Shown here piece after piece: positions 32,975 through 40,504 of a stretch of 62,195 nucleotides of DNA; within the stretch, counting starts at the first letter, position 1; each line of letters starts with the position of its first letter. The stretch lies in the NCBI GenBank assembly GCA_900315015.1, contig OMXJ01000016.1, forward strand, positions 1-62,195, written 5' to 3'. The notes beneath the pieces are model-generated. The model was not told where the DNA came from and did not search any database. It saw only the letters and a list, made by a program, of their open reading frames with translations. The DNA is from an uncultured Eubacteriales bacterium (GTDB taxonomy: Bacteria; Bacillota; Clostridia; Lachnospirales; Lachnospiraceae). A program made the translations under genes and the position numbers.

Positions 32975-33018
32975 ACTTCAAGAAATTTTTTGAAAAATAG
33001 GCGCGAAAATCTTGAAGT
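32975..33018 (+). promoter_or_regulatory. Inverted repeat at the cassette promoter
   Basis: ACTTCAAGA (32975-32983) and its exact inverse TCTTGAAGT (33010-33018) are 26 bp apart; the second overlaps the -35 box. Possible operator for the divergent TetR regulator. Confidence 0.5.
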
Positions 33019-33040
33019 ACAATAAAAAATGTGCTATGAT
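33012..33040 (+). promoter_or_regulatory. Promoter of the TerB-N/ATPase/helicase cassette
   Basis: TTGAAG (33012-33017), 17-bp spacer, TATGAT (33035-33040). It falls inside the apparent upstream extension of the first gene's frame, which supports ATG 33126 as the true start. Confidence 0.75.
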
Positions 33041-33125
33041 GTATCAAGTAAAAATGCAGCTAAAGGAAATGGTAGATCGTTGTCCGGTTCTAAATTTAAA
33101 GGCGTTTTTAGTAAGGGGAATAAGA

Positions 33126-34814
33126 ATGGATGAAAATTATGAATATGAAGATGTGCCATTATTTTTTAGAGGCAGTGAAAAAGGCACATGTCAAAAGGAA
33201 GATGTTGATATAAACGACGAGCAAAAAGCAGAGCTTCCTGAAATGATAAAAGAAATGAAAGCGCTATATAAGGTTCCGGCCTATGCGCTTTCAAATTTTG
33301 ATGAAAAAGAAAAGTTTGAATTAAAAAGCTTTTATCATCAGGCAGAATTCATGAAGGATTATGAAGATGATTATGTCTATACTGGAAAAGAAATAGATAT
33401 AAGATATCCGGTGTATCATGACCTGACAGATGAAATGCTAAGAGGATATTTTGGCTGGAGAAGCAGATTCAAAAAAGGAAATAAAAGATATGAGGGAGAA
33501 TGCTTCATCTCTCTTTATGCCTATGAGCTCATAAACTGCGTTGGTGGAGATGCAGCAGAGGTATATAAAAGGTTTGATGAGCTTGAAACGTGGGCAGAGA
33601 GTGAAATGCTTGCTATATATGAAAGGCTGCAGCGCTGGAAGCATGATTTTATAGTGTTTTACGGCCTTCCTATAGAGCTTTTAGGAGACTATTATGATGA
33701 TAGTGCGGATAAATATGCAATCTCGCTCATAAATTATAAAAATAGCACTGATGAAGAAATAGCAGAGGCAGTAGAATTCTTCTCAGATTACAAGGTAGCA
33801 AAATCAGCCTATTTCAGCAAGAATGAAGAAAAGAAAATAAGCATGCTATCTGCTGTATATGTTGAATTTGCGGATTATTATGCGAATATGGGAGTTAATT
33901 TCTTTGAAAAGTGCTTCGGAAAAAAGACCTTCTATCAATATAGCATGTTTTATCTTGCAAAATTCTATCATAAAAGCTATAAAGACAGAAATAGGACCGT
34001 AGTAATAAGTCCTGTAAGGAGATTTGTCTTTGATGATGAAGTATGCCTTTATGATGCCTATCAGAATATCAATTTAAAGAATCCTGAGCTGGGAACTCTT
34101 GCACAGGAAACAGATAGGATATTGCGCAAAAAGGAAAAGGGCATGATGCCCTTAAATAAAAGGATGAAAAATAAGCAATATCTGAAAATGGTAGAAGAGG
34201 CCATCGAAAAAAGGGAAAAGCTCGATAAAAAAAGAAAGGTCGAGATAGATTTTTCAAAACTAAAGGGCATAAGAGAAGATGCAGCAGTTACTAGAGAAAA
34301 GCTGATAGTAGATGAGGCAGAAAATGCAGCAGAGGAAGCTTTAGGCGGCTTATTTATATCAAAAACAGAAGGCAGAGCAAATACTGAAGGGGGTAATGCA
34401 AATACTGCAGGAGATAATGCAAATACTGCAGGAGATAATGTAAATGCTTCAGGAAATAATGCAAATACCGCAGAAAAGCCGATAGTAAATGGAGGAGAGA
34501 GAATAGATAAAAAAGCGAATCCGGAAAAAATGCAGAATGCAGATGATGCTGCGCAGAAGGAAAAGTTAGATGATATAGGCAAAGTAAAAATCCTCACTGA
34601 AATAGAGGAAGAATATCTAAGGGCTGTAATGGAAGGACTATCTGCTGTAAAAATAAAAGAGATAGTTCAAAAAAGCAGGAAAATGGAATCAGTTCTTGTG
34701 GATTCAATAAATGAAAAAATGTATGATGTGATCGGCGATAGTGTACTAGAAGAAGGGGCAGAGGGCTATAGCTTTGTAGAAGATTATAGAGAAGAAGTAG
34801 AAGAACTCCTCTAA
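33126..34814 (+). CDS. TerB-N domain protein, first gene of a putative defence cassette
   Basis: 562 residues from ATG 33126, which follows AAGGGG. The N-terminal half has the TerB-N signature: FYHQAEFMKDYEDDY, then DEMLRGYFGWRSRFKKG and FISLYAYELINCVGG. The C-terminal half resembles TerB-C, split by a low-complexity linker of NANTAGD repeats (DNA about 34378-34470). TerB-N/TerB-C proteins were first linked to tellurite-resistance and phage-inhibition loci and are thought to act in stress or defence complexes. It is followed 74 bp later by a BrxD-like ATPase, and then a helicase. Function unknown. Confidence 0.82.
   Translation: MDENYEYEDVPLFFRGSEKGTCQKEDVDINDEQKAELPEMIKEMKALYKVPAYALSNFDEKEKFELKSFYHQAEFMKDYEDDYVYTGKEIDIRYPVYHDLTDEMLRGYFGWRSRFKKGNKRYEGECFISLYAYELINCVGGDAAEVYKRFDELETWAESEMLAIYERLQRWKHDFIVFYGLPIELLGDYYDDSADKYAISLINYKNSTDEEIAEAVEFFSDYKVAKSAYFSKNEEKKISMLSAVYVEFADYYANMGVNFFEKCFGKKTFYQYSMFYLAKFYHKSYKDRNRTVVISPVRRFVFDDEVCLYDAYQNINLKNPELGTLAQETDRILRKKEKGMMPLNKRMKNKQYLKMVEEAIEKREKLDKKRKVEIDFSKLKGIREDAAVTREKLIVDEAENAAEEALGGLFISKTEGRANTEGGNANTAGDNANTAGDNVNASGNNANTAEKPIVNGGERIDKKANPEKMQNADDAAQKEKLDDIGKVKILTEIEEEYLRAVMEGLSAVKIKEIVQKSRKMESVLVDSINEKMYDVIGDSVLEEGAEGYSFVEDYREEVEELL
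34378..34470 (+). repeat. 21-bp in-frame repeat coding NANTAGD
   Basis: About four imperfect units (GCAAATACTGCAGGAGATAA plus one base) encode a hydrophilic Asn/Ala/Gly linker in the TerB-N protein. Confidence 0.8.
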
Positions 34815-34888
34815 AGAGGTAAAAAAGAGGATTAAAGGTGAAGCCCTAACAGATCAGTATACGCGTTTGAAAGGAAATAGAAGTATTT

Positions 34889-36409
34889 ATGAAGGTGCCA
34901 AAAAGAATAGCAAGTGCGCTTATTAATTCTCTTAAAGGCGGAGTAGTTCCTCGTGTAGGACTACCTTATGTCACGGTAGGAAGAAAAAGAGAAATAGATG
35001 CGCTATTAGGAGACGTAGATATAATAAGTGAAGGCGGAGCCTCATTTAGATTTATAGTGGGAAAATATGGAAGCGGAAAAAGCTTTCTCCTTCAGACAAT
35101 AAGAAATTATGTCTGTGACAAGGGCTTTGTGGTAGTAGATGCAGATCTTTCGCCGGAAAGAAAGCTGGTAGGCTCAAAGGGACAAGGACTAGCTACCTAT
35201 AGGGAGCTGGTTCAGAATATGTCCACCAAGACAAAGCCAGAAGGCGGAGCCCTTAATTTGATACTTGATAGATGGATAAGCAATGTAAAAAGCAGAGCAG
35301 AACTTGAAAATATAGAGGTTGAAAAAGAAATCCATAAGGTAATCAATTCAATGAGCGAATTGGTCCATGGCTTTGACTTTGCAAGACTTCTCTCAATGTA
35401 TTACAGGGCCTACGAAGAAGGCGATGATGAGAAAAAGGGAGCTGTAGTAAAGTGGTTCAGAGGTGAATATCATAATAAGACCGAGGCAAAGGCAGTTCTT
35501 GGAGTAAATATAGTAATTACTGATGACGATTGGTATGAATATTTAAAGCTGTTTGCATATTTCTTTAAGCAGGCAGGCTATGCAGGACTCATAATAATGA
35601 TAGATGAGCTTGTGAATGTCTATAAAATCACCAATACCGTATCTAGACAGAGCAATTATGAAAAAATCCTTACTATGTATAATGATACCATGCAGGGAAA
35701 AGCTAAGTATTTAGGAATTATAATGAGCGGAACTCCGCAGTGCGTAGAAGATACAAGAAGAGGAATATATAGCTATGAAGCGCTAAGATCTAGGCTCTCA
35801 GAAGGAAAGTTTTCATCTGAAGGGATGCGTGACATGATGGCGCCGGTCATAAAGCTAGAGCCTCTTACAGCAGAGGAAATGCTTGTACTTGTTGGAAAGC
35901 TGGCAGATATCCATTCCCAGCTCTTTGGTTATGAAAATATAATTACGGATGAAGAGCTTGCAGCCTTCATAAAAATAGAATTTGCAAGAATAGGAGCAGA
36001 TGAGCTTATTACACCAAGAGAGGTAATAAGAGATTTCATAGAACTGCTTGATATATTAATGCAAAACCCGGGACATTCAGTATCAGAGCTTCTATCCTCT
36101 GATAAATTCTCGTATGCAAAGCCGGAAATAGGAGAAGGCTTTGCTGGCTATGGAGCAGCCGCTGTAGAGGCATTCGGATATGGGGCTGGCACTACTGGAG
36201 GCACAGGAACTTTACCGTATGGAACTAGCAGTACTGGAGGCACAGGAGCTTTACCGTATGGAACTAGCAGTACTGGAGGCACAGGAGCTTTACCGTTTGG
36301 CTCTAGTAGTGGCGGCGCTGCAGATACTTCGCCATACGGCGCGGGAAATAATGCCGGCACAGGTGATGGCGATTCAGACACAGATGACTTCGCAGAATTT
36401 GAAATATAA
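34889..36409 (+). CDS. BrxD-like P-loop ATPase (DUF2791 type)
   Basis: 506 residues. The N-terminus (LKGGVVPRVGLPYVTVGRKREIDAL, shortened here in reading) leads into Walker A GKYGSGKS (58-65) and the distinctive VVDADLSPERKLVGSKGQG block. This matches the BREX-associated DUF2791 ATPase (BrxD) family as I know it. LIIMIDELVNVY is the Walker B-like segment. After residue 415 the tail is a Gly/Thr/Ser/Pro repeat region (three 13-residue units) and ends in an acidic DDFAEFEI. No PglX methylase or PglZ gene is nearby, so this is not a standard BREX locus. It lies between the TerB-N and helicase genes. Confidence 0.85.
   Translation: MKVPKRIASALINSLKGGVVPRVGLPYVTVGRKREIDALLGDVDIISEGGASFRFIVGKYGSGKSFLLQTIRNYVCDKGFVVVDADLSPERKLVGSKGQGLATYRELVQNMSTKTKPEGGALNLILDRWISNVKSRAELENIEVEKEIHKVINSMSELVHGFDFARLLSMYYRAYEEGDDEKKGAVVKWFRGEYHNKTEAKAVLGVNIVITDDDWYEYLKLFAYFFKQAGYAGLIIMIDELVNVYKITNTVSRQSNYEKILTMYNDTMQGKAKYLGIIMSGTPQCVEDTRRGIYSYEALRSRLSEGKFSSEGMRDMMAPVIKLEPLTAEEMLVLVGKLADIHSQLFGYENIITDEELAAFIKIEFARIGADELITPREVIRDFIELLDILMQNPGHSVSELLSSDKFSYAKPEIGEGFAGYGAAAVEAFGYGAGTTGGTGTLPYGTSSTGGTGALPYGTSSTGGTGALPFGSSSGGAADTSPYGAGNNAGTGDGDSDTDDFAEFEI
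36194..36310 (+). repeat. 39-bp in-frame tandem repeat in the ATPase tail
   Basis: Three units starting at 36194, 36233 and 36272 encode TGGTGxLPYGTSS-type 13-residue repeats. Probably a flexible tether before the acidic C-terminus. Confidence 0.88.
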
Positions 36410-36465
36410 TGGTGGCCTACGCCGTGTAAGTACACTTCTAAAGGAATGTGGTTTTACGTCAGAGA

Positions 36466-36600
36466 TATTTACATCTCGCTAATACCCACGGGCAAGCCCG
36501 TGGGGTTGCAGTAGCGATCTGTGGGTTTCCCCGCCGAAAAAAAATTATGACTTACGGACGATAATCCCTTTGCTTTAGGCTATGGGGTTCACCAAAAAAG
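36466..36600 (+). repeat. Hairpin-rich intergenic segment resembling an IS200/IS605-type or palindrome-associated element end
   Basis: CCCACGGGC-AA-GCCCGTGGG (9-bp perfect stem) within ATACCC...GGGGTT is followed by GTGGGTTTCCCCGCC and ends ATGGGGTTCACC. Stem-loops of this composition are typical of IS200/IS605-family ends and derived miniature elements. No transposase is present. It separates the ATPase and helicase genes. Confidence 0.4.
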
Positions 36601-36608
36601 GATAAAAG

Positions 36609-38987
36609 ATGGACGTATTTAGCAGATATGCACCCTTCATACAGGATTATATATATAAGAATGGGTGGTCTTCTCTAAGAGGCATACAGGTTGCCGCAGG
36701 AGAGGCGATATTTGAAACAGATGAAAATGTACTTCTTTCAGCATCAACGGCTTCGGGAAAAACTGAAGCCGCCTTTTTTCCTATACTGACCTTGCTATCG
36801 GAAAATCCGCCGGCATCGGTCGGGGCAATATACATAGGACCGCTGAAAGCATTAATAAATGACCAGTTCTCGCGCCTTGAAGAGCTCTGCGAAGAAGCAG
36901 ATATTCCGGTATGGCACTGGCATGGAGATGTAGCTCAGTCACATAAGAGCAAGCTTCTAAAAAATCCGTCGGGGATTCTCCAGATTACTCCGGAATCTTT
37001 AGAGGCGATGCTCCTTAGAAAGCATGCGCTTATTCCAAAGCTCTTCGGAGATCTGCGCTTTATTGTAATAGATGAAATCCATTCTCTTATGAGAGGGGAT
37101 AGAGGCGGACAGACCATGTGCATCATAGAAAGGCTTGCCGCCCTTGCAGGTGTAAATCCAAGAAGAATAGGACTATCTGCAACCATAGGCGATATGGAGA
37201 CGGCAGGAGAGTTTTTATCAAGAGGCACAAAAAGACGCACCCTGACCCCGAAAATAGCAGCAAAGGGCGATAAATGGAGACTGTCCATAGAGCATTTTTA
37301 CATAAATGGACCTCAGGCGGGAGATGCGAAAGATGCGAAAGATGCGAAAGATGCGGGAACCCCGGGAACCACTGGAATCCCAGAGCTATCGGCAGCAGAT
37401 CCAGGCTTTAAATATATCTTCGATCATACAAGAGGAAGAAAGTGCCTTGTATTTGCAAATTCAAGGGAAGAGTGCGAGGCGGTGACCAGCACGCTTAGGC
37501 AGTACTGCGAGGCGGCGCATGAACCGGATAGATTTTTGATACATCACGGTAATCTCTCGGTTTCCTTTAGGGAAACAGCAGAAACTGCCATGAAGGATGA
37601 TTCGAGGTTTGATACCACTGTAACCACCTCTACCCTGGAGCTTGGTATAGATATAGGAAAGCTGGAGAGGGCCTTTCAGCTAGATGCACCGTTTATGGTA
37701 TCTTCCTTCCTGCAGAGAATGGGAAGAACCGGAAGAAGAGGCGCACCTTCAGAGATGTGGTTCGTAGTAAGGGAGGAGCATCCAGAATCAAGGACCATGA
37801 TACCGGAGACAGTGCCCTGGAAGCTTCTTCAGGCAATAGCATTAGTAGACCTTTATGTAAAGGATAAGTGGGTAGAGCCGCCAAATTTTGAAAGACTTCC
37901 ATATAGTCTTTTGTATCATCAGACCATGAGCATATTGGCATCAGGAGGTGAAATGCTGCCACGCGAGCTGGCAGAAAGGGTGCTTTCCCTTAATTATTTT
38001 AAAAGAGTATCCAGGGAGGATCTAAAGGTTCTATTAATGCATCTTTTAGAGACTGATCACATACAAAAGACAGAACGCGGTGGCATAATAGTAGGACTAG
38101 CAGGAGAGAGGGTCATAAACAGTTATAAATTCTATGCAGTATTCCAGGAAAATATAGAATATAATGTAAAGTGCGATTCCCAGGAGCTAGGCACCATAGT
38201 AGCACCGCCTCCGCCAGGAGAGAAAATAGCTATAGCAGGTTGCGTGTGGGTGGTTGAAGAGGTAGACCATAAGAGACATATAGTTTTCTGCCATCAGATA
38301 AAGGGAAAGGTGCCGGCGTATTTTGGAGACTGTCCGGGAGACATAAATACGGTAGTCCTTGAAAGAATGCATAGGATATTATGCGAAGGTGAGATAGCAA
38401 GCAGAACAGAGCCGCTTTTAGACGAAGGGGATGCAGAAAGAGCAAAGGATATCGGAGATATTCATGTTCAGGCAGAAATCCTAGAGGAGCATTTTGAAAC
38501 TGTAAACAGTGAGGATGCAAAAAAGGAATTCCCTTATCTTATGAAAAATGCGACCGCAAGGCTTAAAATGGCAAGGCATTCAGCGAAATTTGCAGGACTG
38601 GATAAGGAATGCCTCCTTCATCTTGGTGGTAATATGTGGGCGCTTTTGCCATGGCTTGGTTCCTATTCATTTTTAGCACTCGAGAGATTCCTTAAAATAA
38701 AATGTGCCCAAAGACTTAATCTAAGAGGGTTTGATTCGGCAAGACCGTATTATATGCAGTTCACCATGGATGCAGACAGAAAAAAATTCTGGCAGGTTTT
38801 AAAGGAAGAGGCAGAAAAGGAAATTGACCCTATGGAGCTAGTATATCCAAAGGAGGTGCCATATTTTGATAAATATGATGAGTATCTGCCACAGGAGCTT
38901 GTCAAAAAGGGCTTTGCATATGGAGTATTGGATATTTCCGGCATGAAAAAAAGAATATTAGGACTGTGCAAACAAAATCTTGACTAG
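36609..38987 (+). CDS. DEAD/DEAH-box helicase, Lhr-like (BrxHI-like)
   Basis: 792 residues, superfamily 2. Motif I ASTASGKT (45-52), motif II DEIH (155-158), motif III SAT, and motif VI QRMGRTGRRGAPSEMW are visible. The region after the helicase core, with domains like those of Lhr and the BREX type 2 helicase BrxHI, fills the C-terminal 350 residues. A GDAKDAKDAKDAG low-complexity loop (DNA about 37318-37353) interrupts the region between the two RecA domains. AAAGGA precedes the ATG. Third gene of the TerB-N cassette; the partner ATPase suggests a shared DNA-processing or defence role. The promoter of lysA begins within its last codons. Confidence 0.88.
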   Translation: MDVFSRYAPFIQDYIYKNGWSSLRGIQVAAGEAIFETDENVLLSASTASGKTEAAFFPILTLLSENPPASVGAIYIGPLKALINDQFSRLEELCEEADIPVWHWHGDVAQSHKSKLLKNPSGILQITPESLEAMLLRKHALIPKLFGDLRFIVIDEIHSLMRGDRGGQTMCIIERLAALAGVNPRRIGLSATIGDMETAGEFLSRGTKRRTLTPKIAAKGDKWRLSIEHFYINGPQAGDAKDAKDAKDAGTPGTTGIPELSAADPGFKYIFDHTRGRKCLVFANSREECEAVTSTLRQYCEAAHEPDRFLIHHGNLSVSFRETAETAMKDDSRFDTTVTTSTLELGIDIGKLERAFQLDAPFMVSSFLQRMGRTGRRGAPSEMWFVVREEHPESRTMIPETVPWKLLQAIALVDLYVKDKWVEPPNFERLPYSLLYHQTMSILASGGEMLPRELAERVLSLNYFKRVSREDLKVLLMHLLETDHIQKTERGGIIVGLAGERVINSYKFYAVFQENIEYNVKCDSQELGTIVAPPPPGEKIAIAGCVWVVEEVDHKRHIVFCHQIKGKVPAYFGDCPGDINTVVLERMHRILCEGEIASRTEPLLDEGDAERAKDIGDIHVQAEILEEHFETVNSEDAKKEFPYLMKNATARLKMARHSAKFAGLDKECLLHLGGNMWALLPWLGSYSFLALERFLKIKCAQRLNLRGFDSARPYYMQFTMDADRKKFWQVLKEEAEKEIDPMELVYPKEVPYFDKYDEYLPQELVKKGFAYGVLDISGMKKRILGLCKQNLD

Positions 38988-39008
38988 AAAAAGTTTTTTT
39001 TGTATAAT
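38980..39008 (+). promoter_or_regulatory. Promoter of lysA overlapping the helicase stop codon
   Basis: TTGACT (38980-38985), 17-bp spacer, TATAAT (39003-39008). The -35 box includes the penultimate codons and first base of the helicase TAG. Confidence 0.85.
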
Positions 39009-39050
39009 TATTAGCAATTTTGAATATCGGGTTATGTGTTTGGAGGAAAT

Positions 39051-40349
39051 ATGGTAAAAGAGATAAAGAATGGAAGACTCTATTTTGACGGCTGTGACAC
39101 AGTAGAGCTTGCAAAGAATTATGGAACTCCAGTATATGTTATGTCTCAGACAGACATTGAGGATAAAATGAACGCAGTTCATAAGGATTTTCTTGATAAA
39201 TATCCTAATACTCATGCAGCTTTTGCATCAAAGGCATTCTGTACAACTGCAATGCTTAAGATCTGCGAAAAGAATGGCTTCAGTATTGATGTAGTATCAG
39301 GTGGAGAGCTTTTTACAGCAATAAAGGCAGGCTTTCCAGGAGAAAAAATAGAATTTAATGGAAATAATAAGCAGCTTTCAGAAATCGAGATGGCTGTAGA
39401 TTATGGCGTAGGAACTTTTATTATCGACGGTCTTCAGGAAATTCCTCTTATCGAAAAGGTATGTAAGGAAAAGGGCAAGAAGGTAAATGCCATTATCAGA
39501 ATTACTCCAGGAGTTGCAGCAAGCACTCATGACTATATCGTTACAGGAAAAAAGGATTCAAAGTTCGGTGTACCTCTTGATGATGATGTATTCTTCCCAC
39601 TTGTAAAGCAGGCAATAGATTCGGAGTATATTAATTTCAGAGGTCTTCATATGCATATCGGTTCTCAGCTCTTTGAGAATGATGCCTTTGTAAAGGCAAC
39701 AAATGTGCTCGTAGATAATGTTGCAGAAATAAAGAAGAGATTCGGAGCTGATACCTATGAATTAAATGTAGGCGGAGGCTTTGGAGCAATCTACATAAAT
39801 GAAGAAAGAAAGCCATATAGCTTCTTCCTTGATCCTATAATGGAGACAATTTATAAGAGATTCGATGAAATGGGAATGGCAAGACCGGAGGTAGGAATCG
39901 AGCCTGGACGTTCGATCGTTGCAGAAGCAGGCATTACTCTTTATACAGTAGGTCAGATAAAGGATGTAAAGGGAATCAGAAAGTATGTTGCAATAGATGG
40001 CGGAATGTATGAAAATATCCGTCCGGCTCTTTATCAGGCAGAATATACCGGAGTAGTTGCAAATAAGGCTGATGCAGTTCATGACCAGACTGTCACACTT
40101 TGCGGAAAGTGCTGCGAGTCAGGTGACATCATCATTCAGAATGCAAAGGTGCCAGGTGACATCGAGGCAGGAGACATATTTGCAACCTATTCAACAGGTG
40201 CTTATGGCTTCTCAATGGCATCAAATTATAACAGTAATCCTACACCAGGAGTTGTGCTTGTACATAATGGAAAGAGTGCCTGGGCAGTTAAGCCGCAGAC
40301 CTATGAGCAACTTATGCAGAATCAGGAAATACCTGCAGACATAATGTAA
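39051..40349 (+). CDS. lysA: Diaminopimelate decarboxylase
   Basis: 432 residues, a fold III PLP enzyme that decarboxylates meso-diaminopimelate to L-lysine. The PLP lysine lies in FASKAF, with HMHIGSQL, GGGFG, GIEPGRSIV and the CESGD substrate motif. GGAGG precedes ATG 39051 closely; a GTG 15 bases upstream precedes this site and is unlikely. No lysine riboswitch fits in the leader of about 35 nt. It has its own promoter and terminator. Confidence 0.95.
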   Translation: MVKEIKNGRLYFDGCDTVELAKNYGTPVYVMSQTDIEDKMNAVHKDFLDKYPNTHAAFASKAFCTTAMLKICEKNGFSIDVVSGGELFTAIKAGFPGEKIEFNGNNKQLSEIEMAVDYGVGTFIIDGLQEIPLIEKVCKEKGKKVNAIIRITPGVAASTHDYIVTGKKDSKFGVPLDDDVFFPLVKQAIDSEYINFRGLHMHIGSQLFENDAFVKATNVLVDNVAEIKKRFGADTYELNVGGGFGAIYINEERKPYSFFLDPIMETIYKRFDEMGMARPEVGIEPGRSIVAEAGITLYTVGQIKDVKGIRKYVAIDGGMYENIRPALYQAEYTGVVANKADAVHDQTVTLCGKCCESGDIIIQNAKVPGDIEAGDIFATYSTGAYGFSMASNYNSNPTPGVVLVHNGKSAWAVKPQTYEQLMQNQEIPADIM

Positions 40350-40356
40350 AAAAAAT

Positions 40357-40400
40357 CTTAGAAGGATATTCTCTATTTTTTAATAGAAATATCCTTCTTT
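40357..40400 (+). terminator. Terminator of lysA
   Basis: AGAAGGATATT pairs with AATATCCTTCT across a T-rich loop, followed by a T-run. Confidence 0.9.
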
Positions 40401-40443
40401 TTTATTTTTGATATAAATACAAAAAAATGAATAAAGTTTTTAT

Positions 40444-40472
40444 TTGCCATTTATGGGAAAATATGCTATAAT
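40444..40472 (+). promoter_or_regulatory. Promoter of the tandem EAL genes
   Basis: TTGCCA (40444-40449), 17-bp spacer, TATAAT (40467-40472). Confidence 0.82.
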
Positions 40473-40504
40473 TTGTATTGTATAATTAGGAGGCGTATAC
40501 CTAT

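Noticed and set aside
32336-38987. Complete BREX system
   Set aside because: Only BrxD-like and BrxHI-like genes are present; no PglX methylase, PglZ phosphatase, BrxC/PglY or BrxL.
38988-39050. Lysine riboswitch upstream of lysA
   Set aside because: The leader from the mapped promoter is only about 35 nt, far too short for an L-box.
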